Shown here: piece after piece, positions 1 to 13,444 of the stretch
Numbering within the stretch: the first letter of the stretch is position 1
How the letters are laid out: every line of letters begins with the position of its first letter
From: Chrysomallon squamiferum
Taxonomy: Eukaryota; Mollusca; Gastropoda; Neomphalida; Peltospiridae
Length of the DNA stretch: 64,000 nucleotides
Direction: 5' to 3'
Assembly: GCA_012295275.1 (NCBI GenBank)
Contig: CM022676.1
Span: forward strand, 17,307,771 to 17,371,770
Translations under genes and position numbers: made by a program
Notes under the pieces: model-generated
The model's database searches: none
The model's input: only the letters and a program-made list of their open reading frames with translations
Told to the model about the DNA's origin: nothing

Positions 1-512
1 AAAGGCCAAACATCAATCTATGAAGAGAGCTTGTTAGTGATTAAAGAGTGAACATGTCACCTCCTGGCTGAAATTCTTACCACGGAGTGACACACCAGAC
101 TACACAGCAATAGTTACCCAAACTTACACTGGCTTTAACTCTTCATCACAATGTATTAGTTCACTCATTTTATTTTGAAAATGTGGTCTGGCTCCTGTAT
201 CAGTAATTATACTTTTGAATTGAAAAGTTATAACACAATTAAATACACTGACACAAGATTACATTAAAAATAATTACAAATGAAACAGTTCAAAATGAAA
301 TCATGTCAGAAGTAAAACTGTCTCAGGATGAAGATCAACTTTGTACGACAGGAATTACAAACAAAATTTAGATTTCTTCACAGCAATTATTCTCTTCTTT
401 TTTTACTTCTGCACAATTTTAAAATGTTCTCATTAGGTAATCCTCCACTTAAAGTGACAGTCTGTTTAGATAATGTATTAAACTGAAAAAATGTTAAGTT
501 TTTTTATCAAAA
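1..512. other. 3' flank of the STAND-ankyrin gene, no gene seen
   Basis: AT-rich flank downstream of the minus-strand ankyrin gene. No coding frame or recognisable element is seen. It would hold the 3' UTR; a further minus-strand AATAAA lies at 168-173. Confidence 0.5.
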
Positions 513-518
513 TTTATT
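513..518 (-). promoter_or_regulatory. AATAAA poly(A) signal overlapping the stop codon
   Basis: On the minus strand the TAA stop is followed directly by ATAAA, so an AATAAA hexamer begins inside the stop codon. It is a candidate signal for a very short 3' UTR. Use is unproven. Confidence 0.35.
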
Positions 519-3500
519 TATCTATAACTGTCTTTACCACGATGCTCCTGTAAATACAAAATAATTTCCCTTTTGTTAAAATCAAACCTGCAACTCATAG
601 CTTTATCTAGAGGAGTTTCACCATTGGAATTAATAGCATTTACATCAACACCTTTCTCAATCAGTGCCATCACAATTTCTATATTTCCATTTTCAGCTGC
701 TAAATGTAAAACAGAATTGTTATCTTTGTCTGTCAAATTAGGATCAGCTCCATGTTCCAGTAAATAAAGAACTACTTGATGGTTTTTATCATTCAAACAC
801 GGATCAAAGTAATTTTTTGTATACTTAACAGCTGTAAAAAGAGGAGTCTTACCTTGGCTGTTTTTAACATTTACATCAACATCTTTTTCAATCAGTGCCA
901 TCACAATTTCTATGTTTCCAGATTCAGCTGCTAAGTGTAAAACAGAATTGTTATTACTGTCTGTTAAATTAGGATCAGCTCCATGTTCCAGTAAATACAA
1001 AACTACTTCATATTTTTCATGATTCAGAGATCGATTATATTCACTTTTATCATAATTAACAGATGTAAGAAGAGGCGTTTCACCTTTATTGTTTTTAACA
1101 TTTACATCAACACCTTTTTCAATCAGTGCTGTCATAATTTCTATAATTCCATATTTAGCTGCAAAGTATAAAATGGAATTGTTATCTTTGTCTGTTAAAT
1201 TAGGATACGCTCCATGCGCCCATAAACACAAAACAATTTCCCTTTTCTTATAACCAAACCTGTAACTCATAGCTTTATCCAGAGGAGCCTCACCATTGGA
1301 ATTAATAACATTTACATCAACACCTTTTTCAATCAGTGCCATCACAATTTCTGTATTTCCATATTTAGCTGCTAAGTGTAAAACAGAATTGTTATCATTG
1401 TCTGTTAAATTAAGGTCAGCTCCATGTTCTAGTAAATAAAAAGCTACTTTACATTTTTCCTCATTCAGATATGGATCAAAGTCATTTTCCACATAATTAA
1501 CAGCTGTAAAAAGAGGAGTCTTACCTTGGCTGTTTTTGACATTTACATCAACACCTTTTTCAGTGAGTGCCATCACAATTTCTACATTTCCACATTTAGC
1601 TGCTAAGTGTAAAACAGAATTGTTATCATTGTTTGTTAAATTAGGATCTGCTCCATGTTCCAGTAAAATAAGGACTACTTTACATATTTCATCATTCAGA
1701 GATGGATTATATTCATCTTCCTCATAATTAACAGCTTTTAAAAGAGGGGTTTCACCTTTATTGTTTTTAACATTTACATCAACATCTTTTTCAATCAGTG
1801 CTATCACAATTTCTGTATTTCCACATTCAGCTGCTAAGTGTAAAACAGAGTTGTTATCTTTGTCTGTTAAATTAGCATCAGCTCCATGTTCCAGTAAATA
1901 CAAAACTACTTCAGCTTTTTCATCATTCAGATATGTTTTAAATTCACCTTCATCATATTTAAGAGCTACGGTAAGTGCAGTTTCACCTCTGTTGTTTTTA
2001 ATATTTACATCTGCACCTTTTTCATACATTGCTGTCACAATTTCTATATCTCCACATACAGCTGCTAAGTGTAAAACAGAACTGTTATCTTTGTCTGTTA
2101 AATTAGGATCAGCTCCATGTTCCAGTAAATATAAAACTACTTTACATTTTTCATCAGTCAGAAATGGATGAAAGTGATCTGCATCACAATTAACAGCTGT
2201 AAAAAGAGGAGTTTCACCTGTACTGTTTTTCATATTTACATCAAAGCCTTTTTCAATCAGTGCTGTCACAATTTCTATATTTCCATACTTAGCTGCTAAG
2301 TGTAAAACAGAATTGTCATTATTCTGTATTAAATTAGGATCAGCTCCATGTTCCAGTAAACAAAACATTACTTTACATTTTTCATCATTAACTGATGAAT
2401 CATATTCATGTCCATCATATTTAAGAGCTAAAGCAAGAGGAGTTTCACCTTCACTGTTTTTGATATTTATATCAACACCTTTTTCAATCAGTGCTGTCAC
2501 AATTTCAATATTTGCACATTTAACTGTTAAGTGTAAAACAGAATTGTTATAATTGTCAGTTAAATTAGGATCAGCTCCATATTCTAGTAAATACAAAACT
2601 ACTTTACAGATTACATCAGTCAGAAATGGATGTTTATCTTCATCTTCATCTTCATCATAATTAACAGATGTAAAAAGAGGAGTTTCACCTCTGTTGTTTT
2701 TAATATTTACATCAACACCTTTTTCAATCAGTGCTTTCACAATTTCAGTATTTTCTTCACTAGCTGCTAAGTGTAAGACAGAATTGCTATCATCATCTGT
2801 TAATTTAGGATCAGCTCCATGTTCCAGTAAATACAAAACAACTTTGTTCTGTATATACTTAATAGCTGTAAAAAGAGGAGTTTTACCTCTGTTGTTTTTA
2901 ATATTTACATCAACACCTTTTTCAATCAGTGCTTCCACAATTTCAATATTTTCTTCACTAGCTGCTAAGTGTAAAACAGAATTGCTATCATCATCTGTTA
3001 ATTTAGGATCAGCTCCATGTTCCAGTAAATACAAAACAACTTTGTTCTGTATATACTTAATAGCTGTAAAAAGAGGAGTTTTACCTCTGTTGTTTTTAAT
3101 ATTTACATCAAAACCTTTTTCAATCAGTGCTTCCACAATTTCAATATTTTCTTCACTAGCTGCTAAGTGTAAAACAGAATTGCTATCATCATCTGTTAAT
3201 TTAGGATCAGCTCCATGTTCCAGTAAATGCAAAACAACTTCGTTCTGTTTGTACTTAATAGCTGTAAAAAGAGGAGTTTCACCTCTGTTGTTTTTAATAT
3301 TTGCATCAACACCTTTTTCAATCAGTGCTGTGACAATTTCAATATTTCCTTGATTAGCTGCTAAGTGTAAAACAGAATTGCTATCATCATCTGTTAAATT
3401 AGGATCAGCTCCATGTTCCAGTAAATACAAAAGAACTTCGTTCTGTTTATACTTAATAGCTGTAAAAAGAGGAGTTTCACCTCTGTTGTTTTTAATATTT

Positions 3501-6500
3501 GCATCAACACCTTTTTCAATCAGTGCTGTCACAATTTCAATATTTCTTTGATTAGCTGCTAAGTGTAAAACAGAATTGCTATCATCATCTGTTAAATTAG
3601 GATCAGCTCCATGTTCCAGTAAATACAAAACAACTTCGTTCTGTTTATACTTAATAGCTGTAAAAAGAGGAATTTCACCTCTGTTGCTTTTAATATTTAC
3701 ATCCACACCTGTTTCAAATAGTGTGGTCACAGTTTCTATAATTCCATATTCAGCTGCTAAGTGTAAAACAGAATTGTTATCAGTTTCTGTTAAATTAAGA
3801 TCAGCTCCTTGTTTTAGTAAGTATAAAGCTATTTCTGGTCTGCTATGATTTAAGGAGACAAGAAGAGGCGTTTCCCCTTTAGTGTTCATTACATTTATAT
3901 CAACACCTTTTTGTATTACTTTTTTCATTACATCTATGTCAATTTGAGATGCTATGTGCAATGCTGAATTTTTTTCTTTGTCTGTTATATCAGTATCAGC
4001 ACCATTTTCCAGTAACAACAAAGCTATTTCCTTTCTGTGTGTCACTGCTTTTACAGCTTCACGAAGTGGAGTTTCTCCCTCACTGTTTACCGCATTAACA
4101 TCAGCATTTCTCTCTATCAGTGATTTTAACATATCTAAATCACCACGCAGAACTGAAATGTGGAGAGCTGTGTCTGAAGGCAACAATTTCAAACAAGGTC
4201 TATGTTTCAGTATAATTTTGTCACGAAGCAAGAACTTTGGGGTAGGTACCATACAGTTTAATGCAATTTGCTTTTCAAAGAACTGAATCAATTTCTCCTT
4301 GACAGCTACATTCACATTAGGATCAGCACCTTTATCAAGAAGACACTGAACAACATCTATACCGTTAAACATCACAGCTACTTTCAGTACTTCACTTTTC
4401 TTCCAGTTGTTCTCATCTGTATCATTTCGTCTCTGCTCAATGAGAAAATTCACTGTTTCAGTAGATCCCCACATTGCTGCTGCTAAAAGTACTTCATCTC
4501 TGTTCTCATCATTTAAACAATCAGGTTTCAGTTTTACTATTTCTTTTATAACATTTGAAGTACTCTGACCAGCTGCAATATTAGCAATATATTTAATTTT
4601 GTTTATTATTTCACTGGTAACCAGCTTCTTAAATAGATGTATGACAGAGTTTTTAAAACTTGTGTAACTTACTTGACTATGGAACTTAACCAATAACAGT
4701 TTCACAGCTTTTTCTTTCATTTCACTGTTGTTTTTCTCTTTGTCTACCATGTCAGCCAACAGACAGGCAATGTTCATGTTTTCTGAATAAATAGAAAGAC
4801 ATAACAAGTGGGAAAACAGAGTCAACTTCATCTCCTTTTTATACTGTAACAATTGTTTCAGTATGGTAGCACTGTCTGTTTTAGAACATGCTGCTGCACT
4901 GAATGTATCAAATGTTGGAATGACACCTGATTCTAGCAACGGTTTCACAATATATTCATCACCAAACAAACAAGAAATATCCAAAAGTTCTTTTTTTAGA
5001 TATGTTAATTTCATTTTACACAGATTTTCTGCGAAAAATCGTGACAATGTTCTTAGTCCATTAACAATACACTCACTTGGAACAGATGTTGAATTTATTA
5101 ATTTGTTTTCAACTTTCAAATCACTATCAAGAAGAGATGGTCTATTGCTGAATATTTCATTAGCAATGTTTATATATATGAATGATACATAAACAGTTCG
5201 AAAGTTTTTTTCAGAAACATCTATAAATCGTCTCCGATTTACATCTTGATGAATTCCACGTAGTCTTTGATGCAGTATTTCAGATGTTTTGCCATAAAAG
5301 TGTTTTTCCTCTGTCATATACTTCACAAATTCTTCATCTTTCAGTGACGGATGTGAAATAATTTTTCTGAAATTGTCTGATGCCAGCAAATCAGTAAATC
5401 TGCGAGCAAGAACATCAAAGCAGTCAGGTGTCACAGTCATTGTAATGTGACTTTTGTTAGACACTCCAGGTGTCACAACATATTCTAACAACATGGAGAC
5501 AGGGCACACTTCTAGCAACTCTGCTGCTTTCTCTGGAAACTCTGATGAAAAGATCAGAAACACAGAGTCAAACATTGACTGATGAATAAATGTATATTTA
5601 TTGTCACAGCAGTTCAAGTAGGTACCACACATTACATCAGCTGTTTTCTTTATATCTGTGAGATCTGTGTTTTTTACACGCTGACAGACTCGCTCTAGCA
5701 GCCTTATTAATTTCATTATTTCACTGTCAATGCCATTTTTAAATGGGCACAGTGAATCAATGTTGAGACTGCCTTCCTGAAACATTATCAGCAGTAGAAC
5801 CAGGTAATTAATTTGTGAAGATTTATCATTTTTCAAATTTTCCAGCCCTTGTCTCAGATAGTCTACAGGTTTCTCAAAAAACTTGACTCCTCTTTTTTGT
5901 GCATCGCTTGAATTAAAATAATAGACACACACCTGAGGAAATCCTAACTCTTTACATGAATTGCAAATAACACAACACCTTATATCAGTTTTATCCATTG
6001 TAACATTCTTTTGTTCAAGGTATCTGTTTAGAATTTGTTCTTTTTCATCATAATCCAGACAACAATCATCACTCTGCAGATCAAGAACATGTTTCTCATT
6101 AAACAGACCAAATTCCTTCAAACTAGTTTCACTTTCTGAAAATATTTGTTTTCTTAAAGTAATAATGCATTTCAGAGAACCTTCCTGAACAAGATTCCAG
6201 ATCACTGGAAATTTGAGTTTCCATGATTCTATAAAATCTGAAACAAGATTAGTCTTACCAAATATATCATCAATGAGAACAACACATTTCTTATTTTCAG
6301 ATAGAGAGATGTCACTGAAACCAGTGTGATGAGTCAGCAAGTAAGATTCTCTTTTTTCTTCATTTTCTATCTGTCTCATCATTCTCAAAGCAAGAGTTGT
6401 CTTTCCTGAACCTGGACTTCCTACTACAATCACAACACCGTTCTGCTTCAAAAGTTCAACACCTCTTTTCTCTGCTCTTGTTTCAACATAGACTCTCCAG

Positions 6501-6531
6501 TCAACTGAGTTTAACACTGACCTGGTACACT
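518..6531 (-). CDS. Exon 4: NTPase plus ankyrin array (about 6 kb, uninterrupted)
   Basis: The 2004-codon open stretch has no stop or frameshift. The acceptor AG lies at 6533-6532 after a T-rich tract. It supplies two bases that complete the codon begun by exon 3 (GAG, Glu64). Using the next AG, two bases on, breaks the frame. The NTPase begins with a conserved aromatic and ETRA-type motif just before the P-loop, as is usual in animal nSTAND3-like proteins. The sequence ends in TAA at 520-518. Confidence 0.92.
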
Positions 6532-6799
6532 CTGTATCACAGCATTAAAAAACAAACCATCTATTATTAATTATTTTGAACATATTTTACCATTTAGATA
6601 TAAAAAATATAATTTTTAACTGGTTATCAGAGGTGAACTTCTTAAAAGAAAAATGCAATAGTTTGTTTCATAAGTTGAGTTCAGCAGAATTTAATAAAGA
6701 TAAAACGTTGTCACAATTTTAGATGGTATAAAAGTAACGAGATGATTATTTTGTTATTTATGAATATCTTTGGAAATTGTACAAATAATAATAATAATA

Positions 6800-6848
<49 letters not shown>

Positions 6849-8087
6849 TACCTTTGATATTGGATGCTTTCACATCAGTCTTTGCTGAAATAATATAGAA
6901 ATAAAACAAGTAAATTTGTGTTATTGATGATGAGTAAAAGAAATGATTAAAGTGATCTGTACAAGTACAGTAAACATGTAACATTATTATTAAATCTTTG
7001 TTATTTATTTTACTACAATTATTACTACTATTACCAAAACTACTGCTGTTGTTTCTTATCACTAATGCTATTTATTTATTGTTATTGTTCATATTATTAT
7101 TACTATTATTACGATTATTATTATTATTATTATTATTATTGTTGTTGTTGTTGTTGTTGTTGTTGTTTTTGTTGTTGTTGGTGGTGGTGGTGGTGTATGA
7201 TTATTGTTGTTGTTGTACCTTCTTCTGTATATTAGTATGCACATGTAATAATAATGACAGGTAGATAGTCCTGTTTAATTCATGTATATATTAACAGTTT
7301 AAGATTAAACTCTAGTTCAGTTCAGCATACATAAACTGTGTCACTGTCTGAACATATTTGTGTGTGTGCAATGCATGTCTGCATATATACATGTATGTGT
7401 ATGTATGTGTTCAGTGTATGTGTTATATAGGTATATATTTAAATATGCTTGTATGTATTATGTATATGTATGTATGAGCATGTTTCTTTGTTGTTCAGGT
7501 CACACTGATAGAAATGTACTAATGTCTACTGTGATGTGTATTCTGTTATTTATTAAGCAGGTAGAAAAAAGGAAACTTTCAGTTTTAACTTACTGATGTT
7601 AATAACTTGATTTCCAAACACAACATTCCTACAATTAGACACAGCCTGGTAATTCTGAACTGTGTTGATATTTACACTGTGTTCTACCACTGGTTGTGTT
7701 CTTCCAGCTGAGTAAAAATAAATTATATAAATTCACAAATTAAACAAATAATGTTTTAATCCATTCTTATCTACATATAGAGATATGACAGTGTACAGTA
7801 TTAATACAATGTGTCCTAGCAGTATTAATGAATATAACAATAAAACTGTATGTTTTAATGAATGTGTTTGATATTGTTAACTAATTATGCATAAAATAAT
7901 CAAACAATGACAAGTGGTTTTTCTAACAAAAAGCAGACAAAATCTTTCAATTGTTAATTTATTATAAATATAAAACAAACCAAGTATCACTTTACAAAGA
8001 ATTGATATACTTCATTAATAAAGATATAAATAATGGTGTCATACTTTCTGAGGAACAAATTTCTGAACTCGCTTTTTTGTCATCCAT
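518..8087 (-). CDS. RHIM-like / nSTAND3-like NTPase / ankyrin-repeat protein, four coding exons
   Basis: Predicted 2067-residue protein from coding exons 8087-8045, 7707-7594, 6884-6852 and 6531-518. Each junction has AG/GT splice signals and all three introns are phase 1. The summed length (6204 nt with stop) is divisible by three. Residues 1-63 are a linker with a RHIM-like motif at about 42-52. Residues ~77-320 are a P-loop NTPase: Walker A GSPGSGKTT at 101-109, Walker B VVLIDDIFG at 147-155, then a sensor-like hydrophobic strand ending in TLRKQ. An alpha-helical middle region follows, then ankyrin repeats from about residue 740 to the end. The start ATG at 8087 is chosen because the large exon has no in-frame ATG ahead of the Walker A lysine. 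STAND proteins are ATP-driven switches, often immune sensors; the ligand is unknown. Domain family name and motif are by eye. Confidence 0.85.
521..4180 (-). repeat. Ankyrin two-repeat modules, about 17 in tandem
   Basis: Each module encodes two ankyrin repeats (NSVLHLAA...ALIEKGVDVN, then GETPLFTA...LLEHGADPN). Modules between about 2.68 and 3.77 kb are 66 codons (198 bp) and nearly identical in DNA. The others carry an acidic or polar insert of about 11 residues between the two ankyrins, giving ~76-77 codons. The last six form two copies of a three-module block of about 0.67 kb (about 521-1185 and 1185-1850). A few more diverged ankyrin-like units lie upstream to about 4.5 kb. Confidence 0.93.
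6786..6845. repeat. (AAT)n microsatellite inside intron 3
   Basis: A nearly pure trinucleotide array that starts a few bases after the exon 3 donor in transcription order. Confidence 0.95.
6852..6884 (-). CDS. Exon 3 of the STAND-ankyrin gene (33 nt)
   Basis: A micro-exon between an acceptor TTATTTCAG and a donor GTATTT. It carries 11 codons' worth of bases in phase 1-1 and joins exons 2 and 4 without changing frame. It encodes the linker TKTDVKASNIKE across the junctions. Confidence 0.75.
7085..7196. repeat. Compound (ATT)n-(GTT)n-(GGT)n microsatellite
   Basis: Runs of ATT, then GTT, then GGT, within intron 2 of the STAND-ankyrin gene. Confidence 0.95.
7594..7707 (-). CDS. Exon 2 of the STAND-ankyrin gene, carrying the RHIM-like motif
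   Basis: 114 nt between acceptor TTTTTACTCAG and donor GTAAGTT, phase 1-1. It encodes residues 15-52, rich in N, Q and V, and ends in CRNVVFGNQVINI. The core V-x-[hydrophobic]-G followed by polar then hydrophobic residues resembles the RHIM amyloid core ([IV]-Q-[IVL]-G-x-x-N). The usual Gln is Val and the spacing after Gly is one residue short, so it is a variant at best. The exon assignment is strong; the motif reading is inference. Confidence 0.75.
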
Positions 8088-8092
8088 ATTGG
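8045..8092 (-). CDS. Exon 1 (coding) of the STAND-ankyrin gene
   Basis: Acceptor TTTACATTTCAG is followed by CCAAT and the start codon at 8087 (MDDKKASSEICSSE). The donor GTATGA follows 8045 in phase 1, which fits exon 2. The acceptor means an untranslated exon must lie further right. An out-of-frame ATG overlaps four bases later. Confidence 0.65.
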
Positions 8093-9690
8093 CTGAAATG
8101 TAAAAAATAACATAATTTTAAAATAGAAGAAAGAAAATAAATGTTGTATTCACTGTTGTACGGTGTCAGACATAAAATTAAGGAAAATTCAGATAAGAAA
8201 AAAAAAAAAAAGAAGAAAAAAAAAAAAAACATTCCCACCACTTCATGGTCTAATTTCCCACAGACAGTGCGTACTATTTCACATATCAGGTTCAGCTTTT
8301 CAAAAAAACTAAAACAGCTCAGACTGCATACTCAACTTTTGTTCTATAAATATATTCCTGAAAGTATTTTAAAATAACAAACATCCTCATATTGTAAATA
8401 GTGATGTTAGATTGTTATATAAAAATAGTCATGAAAACTTAATTATTACAATACTGCTAGTGTGAAAACTTAATACTGTTGTAATTTATTACTCTTACAT
8501 CACATTAGAATCATTTCACTCAAACATTTTATAATAATTAACTGATAATTATCATAAAGCATTTGTAGGATGTTTTCTCAATTGCAATACTAAATGATGT
8601 GAGTTATGAGTCCAGCTTTGAATCAGCTGGAGAACATTTGGGGAGAGTTAGCAGTTTTGTAGCACTGGGACTGACTTTAGTTGACCATTTGACAAATCCA
8701 ACATTTCACCCTGAGGATGGGTTGGATGTTTACTTACCATTGGTGATTGATCCCTTTACAACAAATGTAATCTAAACACTCAAAGTAGCATTTTCTTAAA
8801 CTATTTTAACTCTGCAGCTCCATACTTTGGAATGATAATTTTTGAAATAAACAGTACTTGGTAATTATGTGACAATAGTGTTATTAAAAAAAAAAAAAAA
8901 AAAAATAAAAAATCTTATATCCAGTACTGCGGTGCTTAACATTTTTTCAGATGTATATTATATTACCATTCTCCTGAGTTCACCTTTAGTAATCTACTCA
9001 TATTTATATGTATATGTATGCAGTTTAATTCTTAAAGTATTTCATAATATATTTACTTATTTAGTACCATAAGAAGACTACAATTAAAACATGTGGGATA
9101 AGAACAAGTGCAATACTTTATATCAGGGTGACAAGACTGTTATATCTGTCAAATAAATAGTATAATTATTCTTATCTGTTGTGTCTGCTTGCAAAAACAT
9201 ACTTTGTGAATTTGTAATCTTGACCACTTGATGATTTCATGTTAATGTACAGACACATTTCTTGTGTGGCTGTGTTTAAAACTGTCATTTACAAACCACC
9301 AATACAGTAATGATATCTATAAATAGTACAGCATTCAACCATTAAAAAACTTTCTTTATTTGCTATTTATTTTTAGAGATGATTTCTCAATGCCATATAT
9401 ACAGGTATTTGAAAGAAAAAAGAAAAACATACATATATTAATGTTATTTCATGCAGTTAAGCATTATTCTACAATAATTATAATAATTTATTAATGTTTT
9501 ATCATATATTCATTCACTTTAATGTAAATGGTTTTTCAAAATAATGATAACAGTCACTACTCTATTTGTATTTAAATAGAAATCAGGTAGAACCGTCTAA
9601 AAATAAAATAGCTAATTTAAAAAAAAGTGAATAAATAATAACTTATTAAATAAGAGCTGTAATAGGGTACTACTAATAATAATACATATA
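8093..9690. other. Upstream intron and intergenic DNA, no gene seen
   Basis: AT-rich DNA with poly(A) runs at about 8198-8229 and 8884-8904. The 5' untranslated exon of the STAND-ankyrin gene should be here or in the promoter-like module beyond; I could not place it. Confidence 0.5.
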
Positions 9691-9699
9691 AAAACATAC

Positions 9700-10420
9700 T
9701 AAAGACCAGGTTAAAATGTTTATGTGCTTGTGGTATTTAGGACGATGTGACGAATTCACTGTTAAGACATTGTGCACATAAGTGCAGAAAATAAAAAATA
9801 AAAAAACAAACATTTGTCTATATTGTGAGAAGCTAAATAATTTCAATAACGGCGCTACATACAAACACAATTACAAAAACGGAATTAGTTTCATTAAACA
9901 AAATAGAAAGGAATTCGAAAATAATACAGTATATGAGATAATATTATTATTACATTTTTCATCCGTAACATCCATATACGAGAATTGTAAATAAAATTTC
10001 GCTCACAACACATTTTCAAGTCAGGCTTTATGTAACGTTTTTCATGTGAATATATAAAAAATCCTCACACTATAACGACCTATTTGTTAGAGAACTAACT
10101 CTGATATGCCTAAAAATAATCAAACAAAGAACACTCGAATCGTTAAAACATAATAAATTATAAAATATCATCCGCTTTCAATATGGCCGACTTGTTTCAC
10201 TTCTGTTTTGTTTACTTTTAGCTATCAGAATCCGCCACTGATAAACACGTTGACTGACGTCAAATATCTTACACGTCATCAAGTGTCACTTCTCAGGTTT
10301 CAATGTCAGACTAAAATACACAAATCGTGTTACGAGACATGTACACTCATCTTACAAGCATTTTTCCTTCAAGTAAATTATATTGATTTAATGTAGTTCT
10401 ATTACTCTGCATTGTTTTTA
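9700..10420 (-). promoter_or_regulatory. Promoter-like module, copy 1 (minus orientation)
   Basis: Inverted relative to, and clearly homologous with, 25.56-25.98 and 28.54-29.17 kb. It holds a full CRE palindrome TGACGTCA at 10255-10262, a second ACGTCA close by, and ATATGGCCGAC (YY1/ETS-like) at 10181-10191. It sits about 2 kb upstream of the minus-strand STAND-ankyrin start, so it is the best promoter candidate for that gene. Motif names are by similarity only. Confidence 0.45.
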
Positions 10421-10434
10421 TTTGTTATTAAATG

Positions 10435-10437
<3 letters not shown>

Positions 10438-10517
<80 letters not shown>
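10438..10517. repeat. (TAA)n microsatellite
   Basis: About 26 perfect trinucleotide units. Confidence 0.97.
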
Positions 10518-10519
<2 letters not shown>

Positions 10520-10889
10520 TTCAAAAGAAAAATGAAAAATAAGTGCAGCTATTAGTTTAGAACTATATCGGTGCCAACTATCGGTAATTTCTTAGAAGCG
10601 AGTTATTCCTGTTTAATTATTCTACTATTGATCAATAAGATCAGATATAAATAAATAGCTTGATAAAATAAAATAAAATAAAATATTTTGAATACATGAA
10701 TAAATAAATGGAACTAAATAAAGTAATAAGATGGATAAAAATATGGCATTAGCTATTCATAGTTCATATGACTTATATTAGAATTATGACGATTATAATA
10801 ATACTGATGATGACGACGACAACAACAACACTAATGGATTTAGTCTAACACTACTTCTAATAACACTCTCACAACAACGGCTGATATTT

Positions 10890-11039
10890 CTATGCTGCAT
10901 CTACAAACTGCTGCTGCCACTTCTACCACTGAAACTTCTACTATTAAATCTACTGCTACCATTATTAGTAGCACAAATATCATTATTATTACTACTGCCA
11001 CAAATGTATTTATTTATATATTAGATACACACACATATG

Positions 11040-11086
<47 letters not shown>

Positions 11087-11090
11087 TAAT
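10890..11090. repeat. ACT/ATT-rich tract and (TA)n array
   Basis: Degenerate CTACT/ATTAT repeats followed by a perfect TA run at about 11045-11082. Confidence 0.85.
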
Positions 11091-11099
11091 AATAATAAC

Positions 11100-11660
11100 A
11101 ACACAAACAAGAACATACTAATTGTATCGAGTGCATGTCTTATTTATCTGATGATACTCACATGACCAGTCTATCAAGATACATGCTAACACGTGACTGT
11201 TTGTTTCTTATGTAGGTCAGATAAAAAAGTGTATCACACGAGAACAAAGCTATAGCTGGGTGTTACTTACAACGATCTGACAAATTCATTGTTAATACAG
11301 TGTCTGCGCATAAGTGTAAAAAATAAACAAAAAACGTGTGAAATTATTTAAACTGTGAAAAAATATAAACTTTCAATAACGATGATAAAGACAAACACAT
11401 CAACAACCAAAGTACTTCCAATAGACAAATAAACAAACAAACTCTTAAATAGAAAATAATACAGCTGTACGAGTTAATATTATTATTACGTTTTTATTGG
11501 CAAGTTGACTAGACATGATTATAAATAAATCAACTTTATCTCAGAACACATTTTTCAAGTCAGGGTCTACATTATATTTAATTCATGTCTATTTAGAAAA
11601 CCTCACAACATAATGATCAGTGTCCTACCCACTTCTAGTTAAGTGATCCTATTTTTCTGT
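11100..11660 (-). repeat. Second diverged copy of the 9.7-10.1 kb segment
   Basis: The 11.25-11.60 kb part repeats the order and wording of 9.74-10.03 kb (GATCTGACAAATTCATTG..., AAATAATACAG..., TTTTCAAGTCAGG). Its 11.10-11.27 kb part matches, inverted, 28.24-28.42 kb. No coding frame is seen. Confidence 0.6.
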
Positions 11661-12017
11661 TGTATCGAAACAAACGAACATATAAAAACACTGGAAATAA
11701 TTACAGTGTCATGGTCAGTGTGTCACGTGTACATCAGTAGCAGCGAACATCTTTTTATCTTTACCTTTGTAGATGAAAACAAATACACCAACATTTTATA
11801 CACTGGCTGAAACATGTGATAGAAAAACACGAATGTTACATTAGAAGAAAGGGATCAATGAAAAAACGACAAAAATAAAAAATAAAAAATGAAAGAGGGA
11901 GGGAAGGAAGGAAGAAATAAATGTTTCATTTAAGACTCACTGAACACATTTTATTTGCTGATTTGTGTGCTGCTAAGGACGGCTGAGATAAAACGAGATG
12001 AACTCTGTGTGTGTACA

Positions 12018-12104
12018 TCTCACATATATATATACATAGATATATACATACATACATACATATATACATATATATATGTATGTATGTATGTATGTATATA
12101 TTCG
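12018..12104. repeat. Palindromic (TATAC)/(GTATG) microsatellite
   Basis: ATACATAC units on the left meet TATGTATG units on the right, giving a long potential hairpin. Confidence 0.8.
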
Positions 12105-12455
12105 TATTCGTATTCACCAAATTATTTGGATATTTAGAAGGACAGTGTTAGTTCAGATTTTAAAACATATGACATCCATAGACATTTCTATCAGCACGTA
12201 AAGCAATTAAGTTAATGTTCGCTGTACGAGATACTGATTTTGTTCTCACGAGGTAAAACTCAATAATCTAAAACTGAAAACACTAACAAAACAAAATAAA
12301 CAAAAAAAAAACAATCTAAAACCAAATAATAATAATTCTACTAATAATAAAAGCACCAGCAATACGGACAGCAATGATAATTATAATTATAAATAAATAA
12401 ATAAAATTAATAAATAATAACTAAAACTGGAAAGTATTCCATCACTATGAGTTTC

Positions 12456-13440
<985 letters not shown>

Positions 13441-13444
13441 ACTT

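Noticed and set aside
573-5192. Several plus-strand open frames (up to 219 codons) opposite the ankyrin exon
   Set aside because: They mirror the ankyrin repeat period and are antisense shadows of the minus-strand coding array.
6515-6517. GTG as a possible start of the large ankyrin frame
   Set aside because: Nuclear eukaryotic genes rarely start at GTG, and the phase-matched upstream exons with an ATG explain the N-terminus better.
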